Origin: Megaleporinus macrocephalus
Lineage: Eukaryota > Chordata > Actinopteri > Characiformes > Anostomidae
Reading direction: 5' to 3'
Length of the DNA stretch: 64,000 bases
Assembly (NCBI GenBank): GCA_021613375.1
Contig: CM038726.1
Coordinates: 4,683,062 to 4,747,061 of the forward strand
Both the position numbers and the translations under genes were made by a program. The notes beneath the pieces were generated by a model. It made no database searches. It was not told the DNA's origin and saw nothing but the letters and a program-made list of their open reading frames with translations. The number at the start of each line of letters is the position of its first letter. Position 1 is the stretch's first letter. Positions 35,900 through 50,498 of the stretch are shown here, in pieces.

Positions 35900-36510
35900 C
35901 TATACAGACACTAAACAAAGTCATTTAACTCCACCATCTGAAAAAGGTTGCAAAGCCATTGTTGAGGCTCTGGGACTTCAGCAAACCACAGTCAAAGCTG
36001 TTATACACAAATAGAGAAAACCTGAAACTTGGAAAAGAAGTGACCAGCCTACCAAAATTTCACCAGGACTCATCCTGGAGGTCACAAAAGAACCCAGATG
36101 AACAGCTAAAGAACTGCAGGCATCACTCGCCTCAGTTAAGGTCGATTTACTCGATCCTACATTAAGAAAGATGCTGGACAAAAATGATGTTCATAAGAGT
36201 CACTAGGTCCAAATCACTACTGACCAAAGAGGACATAAAGCCTCATCTCGCATTCATCAAAAAACATCTAAATGACGTCCCTAAGACTTTTGGGACAATA
36301 TCCTATAAACTGATCCCTCAAAGGTGGAACTTTTTGGAAGACCTGGGTCCTGTTACATCAGGCATATAGTCAACACTGCATTCCACTATAAGAACATCAT
36401 ACCAACAGTGAAGCATGGTGGTGATAGTGTAATGGTCTGGGGCTGCTTTGCCTCTGCAGGATCTCAAAGACTTGTAATAACTGATAGAACCATAATGCTG
36501 TAACAAAACA
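35900..36510 (+). mobile_element. Tc1-like transposase remnant (copy A)
   Basis: Frames give KGCKAIVEALGLQQTTVKAV (helix-turn-helix region), then TKEDIKPHLAFIKKHLNDV, and VKHGGDSVMVWGCFASAG, the classic Tc1 block after the first catalytic Asp. Stops and shifts occur throughout. The counterpart is at 61951-62561. Confidence 0.7.
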
Positions 36511-36619
36511 GGCAGTTGATGCCAACGTGGCCAAATTCAAACCAATTTGTAAAGAATAGTCACCAAAATTCCTCCACAGCAACAGAGTCTGCAAGTTTGA
36601 CGCAAACGTTGGCTCGACC

Positions 36620-38170
36620 AGCTATTGGGTATAGGGGGCAGTTACTGTCACACAGGTTTTATGGGTTTTTTAATAAACCTTTATTTAAAAAAAAAACAGA
36701 CTCATCTTTTAAAAGTTGCCTCTTGTGTTAACTAGTATTTCTGTATCTTATAATAAAATCAATTAGATTTCAATGTGACAAATCGGCGAAAACAGAACTT
36801 TTATTTCTGTAGTGCGTTCAAATGACAGGGTGTTGGCCCTGTCATTTGCACACTCAAATCAGTGAACAAATAACTAACAATAACTAATTAAAATTGCACA
36901 ATAAATTAATTAAGGAGGTAAAATGCACAAATAAGCACCTATACAGACTACAGCAGTTTAGCTCCGCCCATTTACATAGAAGTTAAAAGTTAATTTATGT
37001 ATGTCATTTTTAAGGCAAAGTAACTCAAAGTAAGTCGAATTGTATTTAAATAGTGATTTAACAGGCGTTGCCACAAAGTAACATCACAAAAAATGAAGGT
37101 TCAAGCCCCAAATAACCAAGCCAAAGGATAACAGTGTCAAGGAAAAGTCACTAAGGTCGGGATCAGGCTACATGATATTTTTCTTAATGCTCATTATGTC
37201 TATCACAGTGCCTTAAATTTATGTTGTCTTGGTCGCAAGACTTTCTTGCATAAGATTATATGTCGTCGAGGAGGAGCTTCAAGAAACGGCGGTTTTATGT
37301 TCCGGAGGGAAAAAGAAAAGAAAGAAAACAATGCCCATCCTGGGGCGCACAAAGAGGACAGTATGAGACCTCAATTCTTCAAAAAGAACGTTAGGTAACG
37401 AATGTGTTAAGAACAGTTTTAAACTGTGGTTGTACTGAGCTACTGTTATTTTTGCTGTTATCCTTCAGCGTTTCGGTAGCATTGCTCATGTTGTAGCTGT
37501 CATTGCGATACAAGTGATCTCTGACTTGTCGTTCCACCCAACAGCTGTAACATCAGCATCACCATCTCTCTCCCCCACTGAACGTCAGTGACTGGTGTGT
37601 GAAGCCGACAGTGATGGTCTGTTGATACAAATATAAATGTGAAGAGCTTTGCAAGGCAGGTGGAGCAATGTCTATGACTGAATAGATCTAGTTTGAGTCT
37701 GCTTCTGGAATGTATCAAGGAATACTACAGGTGAATGTAAGAACATCCATCTGTGAACTGACCCTCGATCGAAGGGGGGTCTGTCACAGACAGACAGTGA
37801 CCCCCGAACCACCAGTTAGTCTACAAAGTACTGTTAAAGCAGAAGAAATGTCGCATTTTGCGAATGAACAGATCGTAATCCAATTTTAAACTTTACACGA
37901 TTTTTTTTTTACTTAAAATAATACATTTTGTTCCATGTTGTCAAGTCCCTGCTGAAATCCAAGAGTTGTAGCTCATAGGTGTGACTTATTTTGGCCACAC
38001 CCCTGCATTTTAGAGCAGGAAGTGAGACTGCATCCCTGTCCAACAGTAAGAACAGTCACCCCCAAAACAAGATTTTCTGCTATTAAGTAAACCTCTTTTG
38101 TGTTTATATGGTCATTGGTCATTGACTTACATTACAAGTAAAGAAGTTTCATATATATATATATATATAT
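36620..38170. other. Unassigned DNA between Tc1 remnant and MITE
   Basis: Apart from the hairpin at 36819, no gene or element is recognised. The sequence up to 37950 is repeated at 62670-64000. Confidence 0.5.
36819..36848. repeat. Perfect 12-bp hairpin (copy A)
   Basis: CAAATGACAGGG, loop TGTTGG, CCCTGTCATTTG. The unchanged counterpart is at 62869-62898. Function unknown. No T-tract or coding gene is adjacent. Confidence 0.8.
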
Positions 38171-38172
38171 AT

Positions 38173-39172
38173 ACTACAGCTCAAAAGTTTAGGATCACTT
38201 TAGAATTTAATTTCATGCAATTTTCATGCAATTAACAAACAATACTGTCCATTTCACAATTAATGTAAGTGTATCAGACGATTGTTAAAGAATAAAAATG
38301 TTTGTATTAAAGTCTATTTTTGTATAGAGGCTTATTTTACATATAGTCCTATTATCAGCAATTCTCAGTCCTCTGTCTAAATTTCCTGGTACGGCCGCCA
38401 ATCCAAGTTAAGGATGTTATTGGACTAATTGGTTGTTAGGACACTCTTGCTCAATTGTGATGCACAGCTGAAAAACATTCTACTAATAAGTGAGTATAAA
38501 AGGGAGAACAACATTCTAGGTTAGTTTAGTATCTGAAGCATCAGCAGTTGATGGCTTGCTGACCGACTCACAATGACCAGAAAGAAGATTCCGCAGCATC
38601 CAGGCCAAAACAACCCGCCTACTGAACAGCTTCTACCCTCAGGCTGTCAGGCTCCTGAACAAACTGTGAGGCTGAAAGACCCCAATACCGTTCACTCGAC
38701 CACTGCACATTGTTACACTTTATATTATTTATTCTGATATCGCTGCTATGGACAATATCACTAAGTCACTTTAATGAATATATCTACTTAGAAACTGCCT
38801 ATGCAACATTTTTCACAGATGACCCTCCTGTATATCCTATGTATATATCTTGTGTATTGTATAGTCCTTTATATATTTCAGTATAACTATATGTATATTT
38901 TTAGCTTATTTTTACTTTAATATTGTCTATTTATTGTGTGTTTGCACTGTTTTACATTATAATGCTGCCCTGCTGTAGAGTTTATCTGAGTCTCACCCCA
39001 AGCATTTCAATGCATGTTATGTCCTGACATGATGTGCAAATGACAAATAAACTTGAAACTTGAACTTGAAACAACTTTCTTTAGAGACCCGTCAGTCCAT
39101 TGTTGTGTTAAGGAAGAAGATACTCCATTAAAACAAGAACTTTTCACTGTGATCCCAAACCTTTGAGCGGTA

Positions 39173-39176
<4 letters not shown>
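38173..39176. mobile_element. Third copy of the TIR MITE, inverted and split by a LINE tail
   Basis: Reads as the reverse complement of 28044-28555. The left part is 38173-38586 and the right part about 39067-39176. The element is flanked by expanded TA runs on both sides. The break falls at GACCAGAAAGAA, after which LINE sequence starts. Confidence 0.75.
38587..39066 (+). mobile_element. LINE 3' end nested in the MITE
   Basis: The frame RSIQAKTTRLLNSFYPQAVR LLNKL (in parts) is the C-terminal end of an L2/CR1-type RT. It is followed by an AT-rich 3' UTR and a TTGAAC-type terminal repeat (AAACTTGAAACTTGAACTTG), as in LINEs that end in short tandem repeats. It is 5'-truncated, about 480 bp. 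Confidence 0.7.
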
Positions 39177-39206
<30 letters not shown>

Positions 39207-39240
39207 GAGTGAGAGAGAGAGAACTGTTTATTACTCTTAC

Positions 39241-39335
39241 CAGATGGGGCTGCTTCTTGTTTTTCCAACGCCAGGAAATGCTAATAATAATTAATGCAAT
39301 GCAAATAATAATAGGAACAGCAATCCAACCAAGAT
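39241..39335 (-). CDS. MHC class I-like: connecting/transmembrane exon
   Basis: The - strand, between TTACAG and GTAAGAG, reads (N)LGWIAVPIIICIALIIIS, then ISWRWKNKKQPHL. This is a hydrophobic membrane span followed by a basic stop-transfer sequence. It joins in phase with the alpha3 exon (A|AT). It is the expected last large exon of an MHC class I heavy chain. Later cytoplasmic exons were not found. The TIR MITE ends only about 65 bp further on. Confidence 0.7.
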
Positions 39336-39493
39336 CTGTAATGACACAATGGCAACACAAATAAAGATCACGTTTTCATAGTATAAATAAAGTTATGAAA
39401 AATCTCACTCAGTAATACAACAATTCATCAATAAACAAGAGGCGCCCAAACTCTTGCATACTTAGTAACTCAATCCTGACTCACTCGACTCAC

Positions 39494-40025
39494 TCTTTGC
39501 AGACTTCACATGACTCTCTGTGAGATGCTTGGAGATGTTCCCCACCACACAGGTGAACCTGCTCACGTCCAAGTCACTGTTGTTGATGGAAACGCCTCTC
39601 AGGTACGTTCCTTCTCCGTCAGGTAAAACATCTCCAATGAAAACGTTCTCTTTAATCTCTTTCCCGTCTTTACGCCATGAGATCTTCATTGCGCTGGGAC
39701 AGAAACCACATTTTTCACATATTCTCATATCCACAGTGCTTCTTTCTGTTGTACCTGTTTGCTCCAGGTTGGTCTTCCCGAACCTCTTCAGCCAGTTCAC
39801 ACACTCTCTGGTGTAGTAACTGCTCTGGGACTGAAGCAGAGCTCCGTCTCTGTTCCGCCTCTCGGCCGTGATGTTTGCCTGAGTCTTGTGAGCGATGTAT
39901 CTCATCTGGTCCAGATCCAGCGATATGAAATCCTCCCCCATCAAATCCATATTCGTCAAAGCCTCTGGAGAAACTCGTCTCATTGTCCCACTCGCAGCCG
40001 GACCTCCTCTGAAACGTGTGAACTT
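39494..40025 (-). pseudogene. MHC class I-like: alpha2 and alpha3 in one exon, with a frameshift
   Basis: After the acceptor at 40026-40027 the true alpha2 frame reads VHTFQRRSGCEWDNETSFSR then GFDEYGFDG, including the first alpha2 cysteine. A run of five G on the - strand (39935-39939) then shifts the frame. Sequence resumes as EDFISLDLDQMRYIAHKTQA and ECVNWLKRF (second Cys). An Ig C1-type alpha3 follows without visible intron: ICEKCGFCPSAMKISWRKDG ... RFTCVVGN. The donor AAAGA/GTGAGT is at 39494/39493. The start of alpha3 is short compared with usual class I. Lineage uncertain; the teleost L lineage is my best guess. It could be a pseudogene or one base miscalled. Confidence 0.7.
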
Positions 40026-40111
40026 CTGAGAAACAGAGAAAAGGAGAAAGAGTGTGTACAATTCACATTACTAGACAATTGCTAGGATAGATTCAGGAAC
40101 AAGATACTCAC

Positions 40112-40318
40112 CTTTGACGTGCCCCAAGCTCTTCATTGTGGCATTGAATTCTTCTCGCAGTCTTGTATATTCTGCTAAGGTATCTTTCCCAATGGTGGTC
40201 ACGCAAAGCATCCCTTACCCAGGAGTGCATGGGGGTCAGTTTCTTCTTCTCACTGTCGTAGCGAGTGACTCGCTGTTCGTTAACAAACGTCACTGCTGTG
40301 AACTCAGGCTGGCATGAG
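40112..40318 (-). pseudogene. MHC class I-like: alpha1 exon, partial, with apparent frameshift
   Basis: The - strand reads EFTAVTFVNEQRVTRYDSEK then SWVRDALRDHHWE, like the start and middle of a fish class I alpha1 domain. The end, LAEYTRLREEFNATMKSLGH, is in another frame, so about 2 bases are missing near 40180-40195. In that second frame the exon ends in phase 1 at the donor (GTGAGT at 40111), the normal class I phase, and joins alpha2 as G|AA GTT. The exon is cut by the N gap. Signal peptide and upstream exons are absent. Confidence 0.65.
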
Positions 40319-41316
40319 NNNNNNNNNNNNNNNNNNNNNNNNNNNNNNNNNNNNNNNNNNNNNNNNNNNNNNNNNNNNNNNNNNNNNNNNNNNNNNNNNN
40401 NNNNNNNNNNNNNNNNNNNNNNNNNNNNNNNNNNNNNNNNNNNNNNNNNNNNNNNNNNNNNNNNNNNNNNNNNNNNNNNNNNNNNNNNNNNNNNNNNNNN
40501 NNNNNNNNNNNNNNNNNNNNNNNNNNNNNNNNNNNNNNNNNNNNNNNNNNNNNNNNNNNNNNNNNNNNNNNNNNNNNNNNNNNNNNNNNNNNNNNNNNNN
40601 NNNNNNNNNNNNNNNNNNNNNNNNNNNNNNNNNNNNNNNNNNNNNNNNNNNNNNNNNNNNNNNNNNNNNNNNNNNNNNNNNNNNNNNNNNNNNNNNNNNN
40701 NNNNNNNNNNNNNNNNNNNNNNNNNNNNNNNNNNNNNNNNNNNNNNNNNNNNNNNNNNNNNNNNNNNNNNNNNNNNNNNNNNNNNNNNNNNNNNNNNNNN
40801 NNNNNNNNNNNNNNNNNNNNNNNNNNNNNNNNNNNNNNNNNNNNNNNNNNNNNNNNNNNNNNNNNNNNNNNNNNNNNNNNNNNNNNNNNNNNNNNNNNNN
40901 NNNNNNNNNNNNNNNNNNNNNNNNNNNNNNNNNNNNNNNNNNNNNNNNNNNNNNNNNNNNNNNNNNNNNNNNNNNNNNNNNNNNNNNNNNNNNNNNNNNN
41001 NNNNNNNNNNNNNNNNNNNNNNNNNNNNNNNNNNNNNNNNNNNNNNNNNNNNNNNNNNNNNNNNNNNNNNNNNNNNNNNNNNNNNNNNNNNNNNNNNNNN
41101 NNNNNNNNNNNNNNNNNNNNNNNNNNNNNNNNNNNNNNNNNNNNNNNNNNNNNNNNNNNNNNNNNNNNNNNNNNNNNNNNNNNNNNNNNNNNNNNNNNNN
41201 NNNNNNNNNNNNNNNNNNNNNNNNNNNNNNNNNNNNNNNNNNNNNNNNNNNNNNNNNNNNNNNNNNNNNNNNNNNNNNNNNNNNNNNNNNNNNNNNNNNN
41301 NNNNNNNNNNNNNNNN
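40319..41316. other. Assembly gap (998 N)
   Basis: Run of N between the MHC class I alpha1 exon and the first base of the duplicated block. The ORFs spanning it are meaningless. Confidence 1.
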
Positions 41317-42724
41317 GGCCAGAACCCAACACTTGTGGAAACTTTACCACCAACATTAAACACATTAATTCTACTGGCCTCCTTAAACAAAATGTAAAGC
41401 AGTGCTGAATAATAATTCCCATCCCCAAAAAGCCAACCATCTCAGGAATGAATGACTACAGACCTGTCACACTGACTTTTGTGGTCATGAAATCCTTTGA
41501 GAAGCTGGTTCTCACCCACCTGAAGAAGATCACCAACCCCCAACTAGACCCCTTACAGTTCGCGTCTCGGGCCAACACGTCTGTGGACGATGCAGTGAAC
41601 ATGGGACTTCGCCACATCCTCCAGCACGTCGACCGTCCAAGTACATATGCAAGAGTTCTGTTCTTGGACTTCAACTCTGCCTTCAACACCATCATCCCCG
41701 GACATCTACACACCAAACTGACCCACCTCAGTGTGCCAGCCTCCACCTGCCAGTGGATCACAAACTTCCTCACTGGCAGAGAGCAGCAGGTGAGGCTGAG
41801 AAAGATCACCTCAGGAACCAGGACCATCAGCACAGGTGCTCCACAAGGCTGTGTTCTCTCCCTGCTGCTCTTCTCACTCTACACAAATAAGTGTACCTCC
41901 ACAGACCCCTCAGTCAAAATCCTGAAGTTTGCAGATGATTTGGCAGTCATTGGTCTCATCCAGGACAGTGACGAGTCTGCCTACAGACGGGTTGTGGAGC
42001 ATGTGGTCCTCTGGAGCAACCACAACAACCTGGAGCTGAACACAGCCAAGACAGTGGAGATGAGAGTGGACTTCAGGAGAAGCCCTCCAACCCTTCCAGC
42101 ACTCACCATCCTCAACAGGACTGTAACGGCTGTGGACTCCTACAAGTTCCTGGGTACAATAATCTGCAGGGACTTTAAATGGGACTGCAACATCAGCACC
42201 ATCATCAAGAGAGCTCAGCAGAGGCTGTACTTCCTGCATCAGCTGAGGAAGTTCAGCCTGCCCAAGGAGCTGATGGTGCAGTTCTACACCGCCACCATAG
42301 AATCTGTCCTCACCGCATCCATCACAGTGTGGGGCAGCTCAGCCACCAAACACCACACCCACAGACTGCAGCTCATCATCAGGTCTGCAGAGAGAACCAT
42401 CGGTGTGAAGTTACCCTCCCTACCGGACCTGCACACGGCCAGAACCAGGAAGCGCGCAGAGAACATCGTCCGTGATCCGTCACACCCTGGATATCACCTG
42501 TTCCAGTATCTTCCCTCAGGTCGGCGTTTCAGTCAGTTGAGGACCAAGACCTCCAGACTTCAGAGAAGCTTCTTCCCACACGCCATCACACTCATAAACA
42601 GCTGAACATCAAACACTACATTCTGGATACAGTCTACTACATACATACATCCATATCCAGATGTTCTCTCACTCTTCTTCTTGTTCTGCACTTTTTATTT
42701 ATCTGATAGTCTCAGAACACTCTT
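41317..42724 (+). mobile_element. L2/CR1-type LINE, RT ORF (copy B)
   Basis: RT ORF 41448-42605 (385 residues) differs from copy A by very few substitutions and ends in the same RSFFPHAITLINS. Sequence starts at the first base after the N gap. Most of the 3' region is missing: the AACACTCT at 17025-17032 of copy A is joined directly to sequence that in copy A follows 17380. Confidence 0.8.
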
Positions 42725-43530
42725 TTTACATACACTTACCAAAGAACACCTAACAATCAATAGAACATAGAACACCACCATCCATCGTCACTGTCTAAAG
42801 AGAAACAAGTATCTCCTGAATCCCAATTTTACAGAAAAGGGCCAAAAACGGTATTTACTGTCAATGTGAGTCAATGGAACCAGACTTATTTCCAAGCTAT
42901 TTTGGAGCATTTTTATTGGTCCATCCATCATGAAACTTTCACACAGTGATCGGCAGCTGCTGCATTCAAATGATGTAGAAAAACAAAAGTTGACAAAAAT
43001 TAAGACACAGAGTGTTCTTTGGACAGTGACAATGACAGGTTTATTAATTCTAATGTTAGCTGTGCAACCTTATCCTACTTGTTTACGTTGAAGTGGAAGT
43101 GTGTAACAGGGAAGAACACTGCCACCGTTATTACTACACGTTCCATTGTTCTACTTTTTAAAGAAGAACATTTGGCTGACCTATAGAAACCGATCTATAG
43201 CTCTTCATAGACTTTCCATCTTTCCTGGGTTTTGGCGACCCACACCCAAAGCGGATCTGCTAGTGAGGAAGAGTGATACAAAGAGTGAGTATGCGAGTGC
43301 AAGAGGACTTTATTTGTAAATATGGGCAGAATGTTGGCTTTTGTCATCATCTGTTGCAAATCAGCTGGGGTAGCTCTGAACCGGTTGGCGGCCTTTATTA
43401 ACCACAATGGCTTCTAATAGTACAGACACTGTGAACACTGTCATACACAAACAGGACAAAGCAAATAATGAATGGACCCAAAAGTCCTTCACAATTCCAT
43501 TCTTCTCACCGATATCAAATAAACAAGCAA

Positions 43531-43761
43531 CTAAAGCCCAGTGTGAGGGCACCGGTGTGCAGCGAGATGACTCTGTTGCCTAAAACCCTTTTCACAGTGC
43601 GAGCACTCGTACGGCTTCTGTCCAGTGTGAATCTTCCCATGCAGTTTAAGACAGGCCTGGTCCGAAAACGTCTTCCCACACTCGGTGCAGTAGTAGTGCT
43701 TTTTTCCCGTGTGAACGCGCTGGTGCAGGCGAAGGTGGCTCCCTTGTCGGAAACACTTTCC
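43531..43761 (-). pseudogene. Remnant C-terminal fingers beyond the nonsense codon (copy B)
   Basis: Same untranslated finger remnants as in copy A, with the ancestral stop TAG at 43531-43533. No further disabling change was noticed between the TGA and the TAG, so the nonsense mutation appears recent or the stretch short enough to have escaped decay. Confidence 0.7.
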
Positions 43762-45732
<1,971 letters not shown>

Positions 45733-45944
45733 TTATGTATTTATTTTAGAAATAGAAGAATAAAATGCCAAAGGACAGTGGATTTTAACAGCCTGATGTA
45801 CACCTTGCGACTGTATCTCCAGATGTCTTAAACTTCTGTGGAGAAAATAAAGACAAGTTTTAAGACAATACACACAAACACACGTTATATATATAATGTA
45901 CATATGTGAGTGAAAAATCTGAGGACACCCTTTTACTTCAGAAA

Positions 45945-46470
45945 CAAAAGGGAAAATGACATATCTGAATCTGAAGCAAGTAATGGGTGAGGGGTCCTGC
46001 CATATTGGATCAAGGGCAAGTTTTTCCAATGGGAAGGTGGTCATGTAGCAGTTCAGAGAAGAACAGAATTGTCTCAGAAATCAATTGATGCAATCAGATT
46101 TGCAATATCTCGTGGTTCAGACGTTATCAACACAGAAAGTAGCGACATCAACCACATTAAACATCATGTTCAGTGTGCTGGTGCTGAACAGTGCCTTAAG
46201 ATAAGGGTTCAGCGCCATAGACAGCACAGCGAACATGATGTCCAATTTGGTTGATGATGCAACTAACTGTGTTGATAATGTTTGAAGAGATATTGCAAAT
46301 CTGATTGCATCAGTTGATTTCTGTTCAGTTCTGTTCTTCTTCATGACCACCTTCCCATTGGAAAAACTTGATCCAATATGAAAAGATTAAAGATTGGAGC
46401 TCAAAGCTAAAAGATTGGACCCCTCACCCTTTACTTGCTGGGATATTCAGATATGTCATTTTCCCTTTTG
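45945..46470. mobile_element. Palindromic (foldback-type) element, copy B
   Basis: Counterpart of 20437-20975 with the same ends and a few small deletions in the arms (for example a short loss around 46335). It is in the same position relative to the zinc-finger gene. Confidence 0.65.
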
Positions 46471-47822
46471 TGCTAAGCTTTTTTATAAGTATATAGCCCA
46501 CTTTTTTATCGCCTTATTTTCCTTTGTAGGTTCAAGTTAACTGCTTTATGGAAACATCCAATTATACCTTTTTTACATTTTTCACCACAGCGTGGCGATA
46601 CATCTACAGTGAAAACCAAGAGTCTAATACCAAAAGCCAGTCGCGGTTGAAAAGAGGCTTTTCATGTAAGGAGACGTCAACATTTATTTCGGATTTTGGA
46701 TCTTTCAAGAACGAGTCAATTTTCTGAATCGACTACGTTATATTAACGTCGGGAGCTAACTCTCACCAAAGAGCCATTCTTTAAAATTAATATAACCCTG
46801 TAGCTGAAAACTATTTTATTTTCTTTTTTTTTTTTTTGGCTTGTAGTGATAAACAGTGACACCGGTCTCTCCTGGGTCTCTAGTTCGGACCTCTGTTCCC
46901 TAATTGTCCCCAACACCTGTTGCTTGTTCTATTTATTTTAAGAAAACAGATTTTTTAACCAATTTATGGATTTGTCCACCTGCTGTGAACACTGCCTCTC
47001 AGAATTCATGCAGCGAGTCAAGTCATACCATGTGGTAGACTTTTGGTGTAAGCTGACATTGCAAAGCATGAATAACAAAAGACTGTTTCTGGATATTTTT
47101 TTTCCACAGAGAATAAATAAAATACAAAAGTACATGCCAATCTACTGAACTTCTGCTCAACCAACAGACATACAAAGACACCGTTTACGTACACTGACTC
47201 AGGGCAGACCCCCGACCACGACTGCAGTGTTGGTTCAACCTGCACTTGTCTGCCTGTTGTTAAGTTTTTTTCCATTCCTCTTTTTTACCCATAGATTTCC
47301 TTCCTTTTTAGTCACACCCAAACCTCATTGTTTCATTTAAACTACAGCCTCCAAACTGCATATACTAACTAGCATCTTCTCTGGTTATTTATGAAGCTCA
47401 CTGTTGTGAAAATGTTTCACTAATGCAAACCATTTGAAATAATTTCTACTAATAAACGCTTTTCTGATGCACCCTGAATAAAAGCTTGGTGGCTTTTAGA
47501 AACTGTAACCAGTAATTGTACACCTACAAAGTGATTCTGTACATTGAGGAAGGCTAAGAAACTGGCCACTGAGTTTAGATCCACCTAATAAACTACAAAA
47601 GAAAGTACACTTGGTAGCGTAGTTTGTTGATGGTCCCTTACCTCCTTTAACGGTCACAGCAGACCACAGATATAAACACGTACTCGTACTTTTTACTAAG
47701 TAGAGTATTTCTTTATTTATTATTTATTTTATACATTCTTGTATCTAAAGATTCAAAACAGGTTTTACTGCTGTTTAACAAGTCCACCAACAAAGTAAAC
47801 TTAAAATGAGCTCACTCAAATC

Positions 47823-48455
47823 TTCCGTTCCACCTTAAACGCCGCAGCAGACTGTAACAATTTAAGGTGGAACGGAACATTGATTTAAAAAACTAATTTC
47901 CAAGCCGTGGTTTTAATCCTCCACATTTTTTTAACATTAATACGCGGTTTTAATCACTTTAGTAGCCAATTTAATCCAATTACAGCAACTTGTAGTTACA
48001 TTTCTCACGACTCCAGTAACGTCTACTCTCCGTGTCCGAGCCGCGGCCGCCAAACAAACCGGCATGAAGCGTTTTATTTTATTTGGTGAGCGTCTCCTGC
48101 GGCGGTTTTTTCAACTCAAGTCCTGTATTAAGAACTTTAGACTGTTCAGCTGAACTAAATCGTACCGCTGGGCTCTAGAGAAGGTCTGTTCGCTCCGTCC
48201 ACTCGGCGGCGGTGCGTTAGCATTAGCAACTCCTCAGACAGCGCCTCAGTTAGTCTCCAGCACTGCGCACGCGCACATTACTGAAGTGTCGTTCAGGAAC
48301 GAGTCGGTTCTTTGAATCGGCTAATTTAGATGGACGTTGGGAGTCGACTCTCACTGAAGAGCCGTTTTTGTAATATTAAGTTAAACAAACGGGTAAATAA
48401 TGGGAGGTTGTAACTGAAAACTGAAAAAATCAATGTTCTCCTGACAAGTAGTGAC
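47823..48455. promoter_or_regulatory. 17-bp inverted repeat and CpG-rich block (copy B)
   Basis: Inverted repeat arms at 47823-47839 and 47861-47877, followed by the same CGCGGCCGC- and GCGCACGCGCAC-containing block as at 22329-22960. Candidate promoter of the - strand zinc-finger gene at 43762-45729; not proven. Confidence 0.4.
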
Positions 48456-49822
48456 AAGTAGGGACCCCCAGCTCCCCTGGACCTCCAGCTCGGAATTCTG
48501 TTCGCTCATTATCCCCATCACCCGTTGCTCGTTCTATTTATTTTACTCTTTGTGTGTTTTTAATGTTTTATTTCTTGTCTAAAAACACCTTAAATCTTCA
48601 ATAGATTTGTCCACCTGCTGCGAACGCTGCCTTTTGGAATTCATGCAGGAAAACTACTTGTTAGTAGAGCCATTTTTTATACATGTAATGAAATTAAATT
48701 AAATTGCAACAATGAAACAAATTGCTAACTTGGTGAACAATTGGGGGAAAATTGCGACTGAATGAAAAATCAAACCAACATATGTTGTGTTTCGGGTGCA
48801 GGTCAACCAGCTTGACAAAGGGGTGGGACCAGCTAAACCAGCATATCGTCCCTGTCCAACGTAAAACATGTATCTCGATTTTTCTTTTTCTTCATTCTTT
48901 GAACACAGCAGCTGCCATTTACATTGTGTGAAAGTTTCACAATGAATGGACCAATAGAAATCTGGTTCCACTGAGTCACACTAAGAGTAAAGACATTTTT
49001 TGTTCTCTCCTTTAAAGCTGCCATATTTGTTTTCTTTAGACAGCGATGATATAGATAACTTAAACCAGCGTATAGACCAGCTTAATCCATTATGAAATGC
49101 AAGTTTTATATTTAATTATGCTATAGTAGGCCAAAGCTTTCTAAACAGTGTCTCAGACATCAGTTAGTAATCAAATACACAGTTCCACCGACTATCAGGG
49201 TGAGAAATCAGATCAGGTGTAAATGGCCATAGTTAATATGGTATGTAGTAGTGAGAAAAAAACTGGACCTCAATAAAAGTCACAGCACAAAGGAACTCTA
49301 TTCATGCAACACTGGACACTTGCAAATAGCCTTTACTCAATGCCACATATAAATGGAATTAAGAGTAAGGGGTCACTTTGTAGACTGGGGCTATTGACGT
49401 GACCAGGGCTATGTCTATATTGTTGTTGTCCAGAGAAACACAAGTATCTCAGAACTGGCAGCTTTACTAGAGAAGCCAGAAGCTGCCTTTACTTATAATG
49501 TAAGTCGATGGAACCAGAATTTTTTCCAGGTGATTTTGGAGCATTTCTATTGGTATTGGTTTTATTTAAAAATAAAAATCACCAAAAATGGAGAGACACA
49601 GCGACATTATAGACTAAGGCTAATGAGGCAGTTTGTGACTAAAATATTGCAATTAGATTAATTAACTGATCTACTGGCATTAGCTTACAAGATAATGTTA
49701 CTGATCCTGGTTCAGTAAGGATTGATTTCTCTTCAGCCCTGCAGTACCATCACCTGATTTAGCTATCTTTCTTTGCTAAAGTAAAAAATGGCTACAATGA
49801 AATGTAGCATTGCAGTACACAG

Positions 49823-50343
49823 TGGAGTCACATTATTATGACCACTTCCTACTTTGGATGCCTTCAGCACGTCAGTGGCAGCGTTATGGTCTGGGGAATG
49901 TTTTGTTGACATTCTCTGGACCTACTAATCCATGTGAAAGACACTCTCAACCCATTTTGGCGATAAATTCGTCCTTGCAGATCACGTACACCATACATGC
50001 TGATTGTCTTCTGTGGGGTAGATGGGATCTTGCAGCAAGACAATGTGACCCGTGGCTAAAATGTTTTACATTGTCTGGAAGTGCTGCCCAAGTACTAGCC
50101 TGGACCTCTAATTCCCCAGACTTGAACCCAGTCAAGCATCTGTGGGACCACCTGGATGGTTGTTGGCTCTATGGATCCTCCTCCACGCTCCCTTCAGCAG
50201 CTGTGGGATGCACTGCAGTCAGCATGGCTCCAGATACCTGTGACCACCTACCAGGACCTTATTGGGTCTCCCAGTCTGTCTCGCTGCTGTCAGTGCTGCA
50301 CCCAGCTGTTTCTTGGAGTGTTAGATCATAATATTGTGACTCA
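49823..50343 (+). mobile_element. Tc1/mariner transposase remnant (copy B)
   Basis: Counterpart of 24330-24850, containing NSPDLNPVKHLWDHL and QQDNV-type blocks in broken frames. Confidence 0.6.
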
Positions 50344-50498
50344 ACTGTGAAGTTTGCACAGGAGCAATAATGGAAGCGTATGAGCGTCAATCAGCACACG
50401 TTTCAGGTATGCAGGTGGTGATCTCCACCTCCATGTGATGTTGTTGGCCCTATATGCTGTCAATAGTAATATGATTCTTCATTTTTTCACGTTTCCAG

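Noticed and set aside
40265..41440. ORFs of about 360-380 codons on both strands
   Set aside because: They consist almost entirely of translated N from the assembly gap.
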